Source: Puccinellia tenuiflora
Lineage: Eukaryota > Streptophyta > Magnoliopsida > Poales > Poaceae
Direction of reading: 5' to 3'
DNA length: 64,000 nucleotides
Assembly (NCBI GenBank): GCA_012064385.1
Contig: QRDG01000060.1
Coordinates: forward strand, 1,224,814 to 1,288,813
Part shown: positions 43,141-52,199 of the stretch, one piece after another
Layout: each line of letters begins with the position of its first letter
Numbering within the stretch: the first letter of the stretch is position 1
Notes under the pieces: generated by a model
Told to the model about the DNA's origin: nothing
Database searches by the model: none
Seen by the model: only the letters and a program-made list of their open reading frames with translations
Program-made: the position numbers and the translations under genes

Positions 43141-43879
43141 ATATCAGCCGTGTTGTAGTGCGAACACCCCCCGCACCATCCTGATCACCCGCTCTGCCGT
43201 TGCAACCCCCATGACTGCGTCAAGTACTTGGAGTCGGCGACCACGGCGAAGTGTTCAAGACAATCCCTTCGCCGCGAGTGCTCGCCTCCCACATCCCCTA
43301 CACCCTCCTACCGGCGCGCATCGTGGCGGAGGACGGGTCCGGTGGCCGGATCGTGTACATCTGCAGGGACACCAAGGACGCGCTCGTCTCCTTGTGGTTC
43401 TTCACCAAGAAGAAGCTCGCGGATGAAGCCAGCCGTACACGATGGATGAGGCATTCGAGCTCTTCTGCGATGGAAGGGCCATCTACGGGTCGCAGTGGCA
43501 TCACGTCGCAGGCTACTGGGAGGCGAGTCGGAGACGGCCCGAGAAGGTGCTCTTCCTCTGGAATGAAGACATGCTCCGTGACACCGTGGGCAACATGAGG
43601 AAGCTTGCGGAGTTAATGGGGTGCGCGTTCTCTGGCGACGAGGAGTCAGCTGGGGTGGTGCAGGACATCGTGGAGATATGCAGCATCGATACCCTGAAGA
43701 GCATGGAGGCGAACAAGAGTGTTTCTCAAAGAACCTTCAGGAACGAGACTTTCTTCCGGACGGGGGTCGCCGGGGACTGGAGCAACCATCTGACGCCGAC
43801 GATGGCAGAGCGTTTGGACAAGATCGTTGAAGAAGCGCGGCAAGGATCAGGGTTCACGTTTGGCGTTGTAGCCGAGTAG

Positions 43880-44793
43880 TCTCTGGTCTGAGTACTGCTC
43901 AGAAGAAAGCACACCGCCAGCCGTTCCATGAACACAAGGACATGGAAGGTTAAGTCAGTAGCACTGCATTACTACACTCCTGCACTCCACTCCGTGGATC
44001 ACCTAAGAGCATGGCTAATATAAGAGCTCGTTGCCCACTCTATAGTAGTGTCATGCACCTAAAATCTATATAAAAGCTCAGTCATATAATAGATTGACTA
44101 TAGATTAGCTACTAACTTGGCTATGCATTAAATGATTGAATGTGGAAGATGCAAGTGGTAGGGAGGAAGAAATTTCAGCCTATGGCCTTCAGAGCAAGTA
44201 CAATTGTGGACTTATAGTCCGCCTACGTAGAATTTTTTATTTATATGAAAGAGAGACATGAAAAAGTAGAGGGAGCGAGCTCTACGCATGCTCCTAGACA
44301 AATTTAATAAATATAAAGAGAAAGATAGAGACAAGATTATACAAACTAATAATCTAATAGCAAAATTTATAGCACGACTGTCCCTAACACTCCAGCATGT
44401 AGTGTTTCTTAAATGTACATGTTAGATTTCTACTTATGTGGCACACTCCTAAATGATGAAAGATAAAAGAGTTGTCTCTTATTTGGACCAGGACACATCA
44501 TTCTAGAGAAAGGACATGGATTGGCCTGTGGGTGCCTGGCTAGGGTTTCTAGGTGGAATGCAACAAACAAAATAAATGTTATTGGGAGATAGACACTACA
44601 AATTGAAAACGACATCGTCTCTTAACAACATATGATGATGTAGGACGGGGTTAGATACATTGAAGTCGTTCCGCATTACAGACGGTCTTATATATGAGTC
44701 AATTTTCATGTTGGTTATAGATGACATACCAACTTCTTATAGTGAGCAGTTCTCTATACTATTAACCATGCTCTCACGCATGCATGCAGCCTA
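43880..44793. other. Intergenic DNA after the sulfotransferase
   Basis: No gene seen. Text around 44008-44120 ('agagcatggctaatataaga') and 44192 ('agagcaagtacaattgtgg') resembles the ends of grass MITEs of the 'GAGCAAGTACAAT' kind, but I cannot pair ends or find a target duplication. Confidence 0.35.
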
Positions 44794-45074
44794 CTCCCTC
44801 CGCCTAGGTTTATTAGGCTCCCTGTGAAAATCTATTCGTCCCAAAACACTGGTGAAATAAGGCTTGTAAACATTAATTATGTCAATGCATGCACTCGCTC
44901 CTCAAAATATAGCCTATGCATGCTCTTGCATGTGATGTGTTTGGCCTTGTCTAATTAATTGCAACAATTAACGAGAGAAAAAAAGGGATTTTAGAGGTCC
45001 CTCTTTCACCTATAGATGCTTGTCTTGGTCGCGATGCAGCTCGTTATGAGCCCAATAAACCTAGATGGAGGGAG
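44794..45074. mobile_element. Stowaway-like MITE, 281 bp
   Basis: Flanked by TA (44792-44793, 45075-45076). Left end CTCCCTCCGCCTAGGTTTAT, right end inward CTCCCTCCATCTAGGTTTAT, continuing to GGCTC; TIRs are about 27 bp with three mismatches. Confidence 0.9.
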
Positions 45075-45739
45075 TACTTGTTTTTGTTTATTATGCGGTA
45101 GCCGGGCTGTAGACATGGAGTCCGCTTCATTCTCTCTCTTCTTCTCTCACTGTTCTATGTAGGATTTTGCTGACATGGAACATGCTATAGCCAGCTGACT
45201 GGATAGTAACATACTAGCATATATGTGGTATCATATAATTCTAGATTGTAGACTTATCTTTCTTTGAAATGCGTTTTGTTACGGTATCTACCTATGATAC
45301 CACTATCATATATCTCATTATTAGTTGCAGTGACACATCATTATTTTGCCAACATGGCACACATGATACTGTCTATAATACCCCCACAGTGGCTAGTCTT
45401 CACGACCAATATTCTCAATCCTGAATAATGCTACAGTTACGACACAACCTACGGAAAAGAAATTTACAGCATGATGTGTCATTCATTGATTGGTGTGCAG
45501 ACGAATGAGGAGGGGGCGCGTACACCCGTAGATCCCATTCTGTAACTTGCTTCCCGTAAGTCTAGCATTTTCGCTCAAACCCTACTTTCCTATTAGACAT
45601 AAGCAAACAATCCACCTTCAAGGCTCCAACCCCTATACATTATAGGATGTTTTCTTCATTGAATACATTAATGAGTGCACAACTATGCAAGTGCATCCAT
45701 TAATCCTCTCCATAAGTTAGTACTGGATTAATTGAACCT

Positions 45740-46075
45740 TGAGAGCACTCATGGATGCAAAAAAAATCATTTTAGCCTGTAGGAGCAGATGCTCTAACTC
45801 GAAAAATGCATTTCACAATCTCACAAAAATACCAATTTGTTCTGATGTTTATCTCCACATTCTATTTGTGTACAGAAAGTTTTACACAAAATATATATTT
45901 TGTGTGGCCTGTGAAAAAAGACAAATTTCATTGAAAATAATGGCATTTTACGAGACAAGTTTTTTTTGTAGACATTGCCTTTTTTCCACGAAACTTACTT
46001 GCGCACATAGAATGTGGTGATGACATCCAAATTATTTTTGGATTTTTTTTTAAATATGTCTAAAATGTGTTTTCC
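45740..46075 (+). repeat. Dispersed non-coding repeat, copy C
   Basis: Shares ordered motifs with copies A and B: 'aaaaaagacaaatttc' (45915), 'acgagacaag' (45951) and 'cgaaacttacttgcgcacatag' text (45987). It begins near 'ggagcagatgctct'. A 93-codon open frame over it is fortuitous. Confidence 0.6.
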
Positions 46076-46359
46076 TCCCTGGCCCGGCCAACTCGCGATC
46101 TAGCCTCCTAATTTCTTCCCTGCCCCAACCAAGAATAGAGAGGAGGCTATGGGATCGGTCTATCTCTCCCTACCGAAATATCTCCTTTTCCCACATCAAA
46201 TCCATGAATATTGGGGGAAGGGGTTGACTCTCCTCCATCTTAGCGGTAACTATCCCCCACCCCACTCGATTACACCAAGTAATTTTCCTGATTTTGGCTA
46301 TTCTTTTGAAACCTTCGTGCTCTAAATTTCATGATCCATGAGTATCCTACAATGTACTA
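46076..46359. other. Short intergenic stretch
   Basis: No gene or repeat structure that I can support. Confidence 0.4.
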
Positions 46360-46507
46360 CTCCCCCCCGTTCACTAATATAAGACCTTTTAGCTTTTTCT
46401 GGATTCATATGTATCTATACGCATTTTAGTATGTATGTTTACTCATTTTAGTATGTATATAATCAATACTGATATAGTTAAGGTCTTATAGTAGTCATCA
46501 AAGGGAG
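46360..46507. mobile_element. Stowaway MITE, 148 bp
   Basis: TA-flanked (46358-46359, 46508-46509). Left part reads CTCCCCCCCGTTCAC then TATAAGACCTTTT. Right part reads AAGGTCTTATA then CAAAGGGAG, the inverted counterpart. Confidence 0.82.
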
Positions 46508-46564
46508 TAGTTAACATGTATTTCTTGTTGATTTGCGTGGAGTAAACTCTTTATTGATGATACT

Positions 46565-47245
46565 TGATACGTCTCAAACGTATCTATAATTTTTGAGTGA
46601 TCCATGCTAATTTTGTGATATTGTCACATGTTTTTACTGTCATTTATATCATTTTTATGCATTTTGTCGGACTAACCTATTGACAAGATGCCAAGTGCCA
46701 GTTCCCTGTTTTTGCTGTCTTTTTGTTTCAGAAATTTACTTCTGGAAATATTCTCGGAATTGGACGAAAATTTACGGGGAATTTTTATTTGCCACGACGA
46801 AGTACCAGTCCGAAGGAGAGCCGGAGGGGAGGCCCACAGGGCAGAGGCGCCCCCCCTGCCGTGGCCTGGGGGTCACTCGCGGGTGGGGCCCGCCCCTACC
46901 CGTGGGACCTCACCTCGGCCCCCTCCGACGCCTATAAATTTCCTTTTACCCTAAAAACGTCGAGGCGGCCATTATTTTCCAGAAACTCGACCCCGACGCG
47001 CCGTCACCGAAAACCCTAATTCGGGGGTCCAATCTGAAGCTGATCCCGGCACTCTGCCGGAGGGGAGATCGATCCCGGAGGGCTGTTTATCGTCATGCCT
47101 TCCTCCGGGATGATTTGTGAGTAGTCTCACCTTGAACTACGGGTCCATGGCAGTAGCTAGTTGGTAGTCTCTCTCTCTTGTGCTTCATGTCTTATGATCT
47201 TGTGAGCTGCCTAACATGATCAAGATCGATTATTGTAATGCTATG
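46565..47245 (+). mobile_element. 5' part of an LTR, broken by a nested element
   Basis: Starts TGATACGTCTCAAACGTATC, a phrase that heads a very abundant LTR family in Triticeae. It runs through a GC-rich 'tataaattt' promoter-like part (46932) and 'gagtagtctcacc' to 'tgatcaagatcgattattg', and then stops at 47245 where another element begins (TGTCGTGGGG). The rest of this LTR is not found in order after 50311. Family identity is from memory and not assigned a name. Confidence 0.6.
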
Positions 47246-48240
47246 TGTCGTGGGGTTGTCACGGCAAGTTCTTCCTCAGGTAAGATGAGTTGCGGGGCCA
47301 TTGATGATTGAAGTTCGTAGAAGTTGTTAATCTCGCCAAGGGACAAGGATTGCCCCAGGTTCGGCCCCTCTTGATCGAGGTAAAGACCTACTTCTTGCTT
47401 CGGTTTTATTGCTTGGACTAGTTCTTGATTACAAGGTTCCGACCCCTATCTGGGGAGTCGGCGACTATGGATCTCTCTGGTGTTGCTGATTCTAGGTCCT
47501 CGATTCCGGGGTTTCTCTAAAGCTTATCGATCTAAGGTCCAGGACCCACCTTATAAAGGCGGCCGGGTCCCTGGATTTACAACTTACACCGAGTCCCACT
47601 TGGACACGGAGTCCTACTCTAGGTCTTGGCCTTCCAAGTTAGAGCTCCGGGTTGTACTTGGACTCCTTCCTGACGGGTCCCTTCTTCGTCATGGGCCTTG
47701 GTCGGCTTGTCTCCAGCCCAGCCCATGTGACTTGGTGCGCTACTCGGCTTTGGCCTTCTTGGTCTTGGCGGGTCTACTTTCCGGGTCCATGGGCCTACCT
47801 ATAAAGTATCCCCCCATCAGTAGCCCCCGAATTTATCTTGGGCGCAGCTTTGGCTGCTTCCTCCTACTCCTTGGTTCGACTTCTCCAATTTGAGTCACCA
47901 GCTCAGAAGTCGCTTGCTGCTAGCTCCAAGATGAATTCCTGCATAAAAACATAACACACACATAAAATGAGTCTATCCGTGCCCCTTGTTCAGGTCCACC
48001 ACTCTTGCCTTTGCATTAGCTGGTCGAGTTTGTTATGGCTCTTGTGAACAAGCTCTGAAGAACTTAACTCTTTTCAATTCTTGCTGTCACAGGACTCGCC
48101 TTTCTGAGACAAGACGGCTCTTCTTCCACTTCTGTGACTTTACTTTCTCTATCATCTCCTGTTTGACTTTTAACCACTGAACCGTTATCCACAGATTTAC
48201 CATGGACCGTTACTGTAACTTTCTAGGTTTTTTCCCTCCT

Positions 48241-48247
48241 TATAAAT
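48241..48247 (+). promoter_or_regulatory. TATA box of the gypsy-type ORF
   Basis: TATAAAT about 112 bases before the ATG at 48353, followed by CT-rich leader sequence, as in a plant promoter and 5'UTR. Confidence 0.5.
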
Positions 48248-48352
48248 CGCGAAGGGTAGGGTCCAGAACCCTTACTTGTCCCTTTCGCCTCCAAATTTCT
48301 CTTTCTCCTTGCTCCTTTCTTTCCCGCGCGCAGCACACCCCGCACGCTCGCC

Positions 48353-50060
48353 ATGGCCCCCAAGCGCTTCAAGGCAGCTTCCAAGGCCAAGGCCTCCACG
48401 TCCAGCAGGACGATCGACATCGCCGCCGCGGCCACCGCCGCCGCCAAAACTTCGTCATCGAAGCGCTCGATCTCCGCCGATTGGGGCGGATCTACTATTA
48501 CCGCCGAGCAACTTAAGGCGCATCGGCTTGCTGGCCTTCTTCCCTCCAATGTCAAGGCTCGAGCCCCAGGGGACAAGGTGGTGCCCTCTCCCGCGAAGGA
48601 CGAGGTCGTGATCTTCTCAGAACACCTATTCCGCGGATTCACGCCCCCGGGTAACCTTTTCTTCCACCAGCTTCTTGATTTCTACAAGTTGCGCATCCAC
48701 GATTTGGCACCCAACTCTGTCTTGACTCTATCAAATTTCGTCACTCTCTGTGAAGACTACCTCCAAATCGAGCCAGACCTAGATCTCTGGCTCGAACTCT
48801 TCTACTGCAACCCCCAGCCTGAGACCTCTGGGGGTCCTCTTCTGCAATGCAGCGCTGTTGCTCTTCAGCGTCGCTTAAACTCCATCTTTCCCAAACCTGT
48901 GTTTCCCAATCGTGTCAAGGAATGGCACAAAACCTTCTTTTACTGCAAGGATACCTCTCCTGCAAATGAACCTCGACTCCCTCTGTTCTCTGAGGATCGC
49001 CTAGAGGCGACTCCTCTTATGAAGGCTAGGTGCTCAGAGGCCGCCCGGCCAAAAGTAGAGTCTCTGATCGTCCAAATTCGAGCTCTTCTATCTCACAATT
49101 TGGAAAATATGGATCTTGTACGCTGCTGGACAACCTGGAGAATTCAGCCGCTGAGTCCTAGGACTCGGCTTATTTACACGTACACTCGTTGCATAGGTGA
49201 CGACCTCCGAACAACGGATAAGTTATCAGATGGTCCTGAACTTGGTCGGCTAATCAAAAAACTGACTAGGAAACCAGTAAAGGACCAGGCGCACTTTGGA
49301 CTCCAGCCCTTCTGCTCCACCAACCAAGATCCTGATGTAAGTATTTTACTTTGTTTCATTTTCAACTGCTTTTCTCTGTCTCATTTGCTAACTCATTCTC
49401 TCTGACTCCTTTGCAGCTAACTGACTCCTTCTGGAAGCCAGCTTCTGAAGCTGAAACTAAAGCTGAAGCTGAAGCTGAGGCTGAGGTTGAGGAGGAGACT
49501 CCTGTCACAGAGCAAACCACTGTGGCAGAAGATGTTGACAATGACGCTAACGAGGAGTCCTCTCAAGAGGCTCCTGTTGAAGATGATGGTGATGATGATG
49601 AGGAGTCCTCTCCGGAGGCTCCTGTTGAAGATGATAATGACGATGATGATGAAGAATCCTCCCCAGATGCTCCTGCTTCTGAGCAAGAACATGTGGCCTC
49701 AAGCCCTGCAACTGCCCAGCCAACCTCATCCTGGGAGTCCTCCGGCGCGAAGAGTCGCTCCTCGTCTCCCCCAGCTCCCGTCAGGAACGGGTCTCGAGCG
49801 GCTGTCCCAAAGGTACCCTTTTCTCGAGTCCTTGGATCAACCAGCTCCGTTGCTAAATTTCAAGAATCTACGCAGAGCGTCATTGCTGCTAGAAAGAGGA
49901 AGCTGCGCTCCGAAGGACCTGCAGAAACTCCTGACCCATTGCCAGTTTCACATCAACGAAAGTCGACTTCTCCTCCTGAAGAGGCCGACTCCTATCACTC
50001 TGGCATGTCTATGCCCTCTTCTGACTCTCAGGCCTCCTTGGACCTCGAGACTAATACTGG
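48353..50060 (+). CDS. Gypsy-type transposon domain protein (Transposase_28-like)
   Basis: Two exons, 48353-49336 and 49417-50060, joined across a short GTAAGT-TTGCAG intron with phase kept (NQDPD then LTDSFWKPAS). The first exon starts MAPKRFKAASKAK (basic, Ala-rich). It then has the conserved block EHLFRGFTPPGNLFFHQLLD, YKLRIHDLAPNSVLTLSNFV, LCEDYLQIEPDLDLWLELF and KEWHKTFFYC. That is the 'putative gypsy type transposon' domain carried upstream of gag in some plant Gypsy elements. The second exon is acidic with repeats of EESS.EAPVEDD (three imperfect copies of about 19 residues), then Ser/Pro-rich. Its role in the element is unknown. A donor at 50061 and an acceptor at 50149 would lead into the right LTR copy and a stop at 50229, so the natural C-terminus is probably missing. 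Confidence 0.8.
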
Positions 50061-50311
50061 GTATGACTCCTTAATCTGTTTGTACTCAAATGACTTCTGT
50101 ATTTCCTTTTCCTGGAATTTCTGCTGACTTCTAACATTGGTTGTTTCAGGGCTCGGTGTCGTGGGGTTGTCACGGCAAGTTCTTCCTCAGGGAAGATGAG
50201 TTCTGGGGCCATCGGTGATCGAAGTACGTAGGAACAGTTAATCTCGCCAGGGAACAAGGATTTACCCAGGTTCGGCCCCTCTGATTCGAGGTAAAGACCT
50301 ACTTCCTGCTT

Positions 50312-50312
50312 N
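50312..50312. other. Single ambiguous base (N)
   Basis: The only N in the window. The LTR copy starting at 50157 stops here, and unrelated AT-rich sequence starts right after it. This may mark a closed assembly gap rather than a true junction. Confidence 0.9.
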
Positions 50313-51075
50313 AATTTAAAATGTTTAATTTTCAAATTTATGGGGCAGCCCACCTTAATGGGCCACTTCCGAAAGGTAGGGGCCCAAGAAGGGGGCCGAC
50401 CATCCCAAGAAGGAAAGAGGGGCATGGGCCCTTGGACCTTGGCCGACCCGGCCAAGGAGTCCTTGGCCGGCCGCACCACCTCCCCTCCCCCTCCTTTAGT
50501 CCCACATGGGGGAGCTATGGAGGAGGGGTGCCACTTTTCCCCTTATATAAAGAGGTGCCACGTCGAAAATTAATTAAGCCAAAATCCGAAGAAATTCCAA
50601 TTTATTCCCACGGCCCTTTCCCGACACCTTCCACCTCTCCACCTCTCTCGTAGCCCGTGGCCCCAAGTAAGGGCCGTGTACGGGAGAGACATCTTCCCCG
50701 CTGCACGCCGTCGTGCTACGGGAATTCCGCCAGAAGATCTACTTCCGCTACCTCGGCTGGATCGGAGGGACCGGGATTCGTCGTCAAGTGTCGTACATGT
50801 GCGAGTACTCAGAGTGATGCTTCTTGTGGCACCGGTCGTTGCGCCGGAGCTCTTGTCGGGGCGCCGAAGCTCTCTTGGGGCACCAGGATCGTTATCGTCG
50901 TCGCGTCGGGATCAACACGACCTTGAGGTCGGCTTCATGTTCGACTACATCATCCATGTTCCTCTCCGCCGTTAAACACTTTCGGTCTACAAGAGGTATG
51001 TCACCGAGATCGTCCCGTTACCGCATTACTAATAGATAGATCCTGGCATTTGGAGTGGCGTTAGATAGAATTTTT
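50313..51075 (+). repeat. LTR-like non-coding block with promoter
   Basis: GC-rich text with 'ggccgacccggccaaggag' and TATATAAA at 50544-50551, then a CT-rich leader, resembles the promoter part of a grass retroelement LTR. No ends identified. Frames of 90-110 codons over it are compositional. Confidence 0.4.
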
Positions 51076-51400
51076 TGTTTTCTACTACCGAACCCCTTCA
51101 TATGGATGTATGGGTGCACCTATCGAATTATTTATGTCTACATGTAAAATGTGTTGTGTATATATGTATGGATGGATGGTTGCACCTAAATGATTTATAT
51201 ATACATGGAAAATTGGTTGTTGATTATTTTTGTATATGGATGTTGAATTGTTTTTGGTATGCGATTGTTTTGGCAATTTTGAGATTTTATTTTTGGAACC
51301 AATTTCTTTCCTTGTAACAAATTATTTCTCTTATAGCTAGTGTATGAATTTTGACTATTGAAATATGTGTTTCCCATTTGGTAATGTTTATTGTGTCATA
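51076..51400. other. AT-rich stretch with short TATGGATG repeats
   Basis: 'tatggatgtatgggtgcacct' type text recurs at about 51101, 51168 and 51234. It could be intron sequence of the PMD pseudogene that follows. No gene. Confidence 0.4.
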
Positions 51401-51403
51401 TAG

Positions 51404-52108
51404 GATGAACTGTCACTATAATGGGTGTGAGACCGAGTACGACAATAAGCATCATGCGTTGTCTATTGAGAATGGGAGGTAAGAAGAAATCTTCCTTTAT
51501 CTTTGCAAGTATGTAATGCCCATATATCGTATTTTCAGATGCTATTCGCTATGCGCATGAGGGGCACAATATAGACAACATGGAGTACGATGATCGGTAT
51601 GAGCCTTACTTCCAGAAAGTGGTCCTTCTCCCCTTTGTCCTCTAGTTCAAGCATAAGCCATCGATGATCAACCACACGACCCTTACCACCCTTTTGGACT
51701 GCAAGAGACCCAAGAGAGGTGAAAGTCATTCTGGAGGACTTTGCCTTGATGTAGGCCCTTCTAATCGAGGGAGGCCCTCTCACTAGGAGGGTGGATAGTG
51801 ACGGGTAGCGCGAGCAGGCACTTGGCCTTGCAGATTTTACCTGAACCACCAGAAGAAGAAATAAAGGGTAAAAGGCTAACTGATGTCTCGTATAAGTGGC
51901 CATGAGATAAAGGGTTGTATCTGGTGCTTGTTGATCACAAGACAATGCATCAGTATGCTCGGGAATACGTATGGTATGTGTTTGCCCAGGTGAACTTTCC
52001 ACATGGGTCAGCGGACACCGTATCTTAGATGTGGTTGGACCAACTACGCGAGTATAACACCAGGTACAACTAGGGGTCGAAGGATCCATCATTTCTTTAT
52101 CGGCAGGT
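51404..52108 (+). pseudogene. Plant mobile domain (PMD/MAIN-like) pseudogene
   Basis: Starts MNCHYNGCETEYDNKHH, then a GT donor at about 51479. After a TTTCAG acceptor the frames read EYDDRYEPYFQKVVLLPF, a stop, FKHKPSMINHTTLTTLLD, then (shifted) EVKVILEDFALM, a stop, and LIEGGPLTRRVDSDG. Further on: DKGLYLVLVDHKTMHQYARE, WYVFAQVNFPHGSADTVS and MWLDQL. This is the order of the plant mobile domain found in transposon-derived and MAIN/MAIL-type proteins (…LLPFVL, INHAALTALVDRWRPETHTF, DVA..LGLPI.G, YAR.YLWYVL, MWL). At least three stops and frame changes show it is dead. The type that sits in transposons is more likely than the host MAIN gene. Confidence 0.72.
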
Positions 52109-52199
52109 AAAACTTAGTTGCGTCATTTTTGTGTGTGTATGAATTTTACAACTGAATACCGCAATTTGACATGAATTGTTAATTTGCAGCTAGACTCGG

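Larger units (their letters stand above)
36740..43160. mobile_element. 6.4 kb CACTA transposon in the sulfotransferase
   Basis: Begins CACTAGGCCACGGTTGGGAT and ends as the complement of CACTACAACACGGCTGATAT, with a perfect 3-bp target duplication CGA at 36737-36739 and 43161-43163. Both ends carry many copies of an AAAGTGCC / GGCACTTT motif. The interior (about 37200-42790) has no recognisable TNP2-type transposase, so the element appears non-autonomous. GC-rich coding-like sequence at 39000-39780 and AT-rich sequence with a minisatellite may be captured host DNA. Confidence 0.93.
36495..43879 (+). pseudogene. Cytosolic sulfotransferase, split by a CACTA element
   Basis: Plant cytosolic sulfotransferases move sulfate from PAPS to small hydroxylated acceptors. 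The left part (36495-36739) starts MATFPHIDDMTK and holds the 5'-phosphosulfate loop KSGTTWLK at residues 66-73. The right part (43161-43879) carries NPHDCVKYLES, FKTIPSPRVLASHIPYTLL, the PAPS 3'-phosphate region IVYICRDTKDALVSLWFF, MDEAFELFCDGRAIYG, EKVLFLWNEDMLRD and the C-terminal FFRTGVAGDWSNHLTP before the stop. The reading frame is broken by a 6.42 kb CACTA element at 36740-43160 and by single-base shifts near 36720, 43248 and 43435. The open reading on each side still resembles functional family members, so decay is moderate. The acceptor substrate cannot be inferred. Confidence 0.9.
47246..50311 (+). mobile_element. Gypsy-type LTR element, apparently lacking pol
   Basis: The sequence beginning TGTCGTGGGGTTGTCACGGC at 47246 occurs again at 50157. 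Both copies continue through AAGTTCTTCCTCAGG, 'tctcgcca', 'aggttcggcccctct' and 'gaggtaaagacctacttc'. I read these as the start of two LTRs in the same orientation, the right one cut at the N (50312). The internal part carries only one two-exon ORF (48353-50060) and no gag-pol. CTATG at 47241-47245 may be the target site, but the right side is missing. Alternative: a captured or deleted element with an LTR fragment. Confidence 0.55.

Noticed and set aside
36740..43160. Autonomous CACTA with transposase
   Set aside because: No TNP2-like motif or long frame in either strand of the interior.
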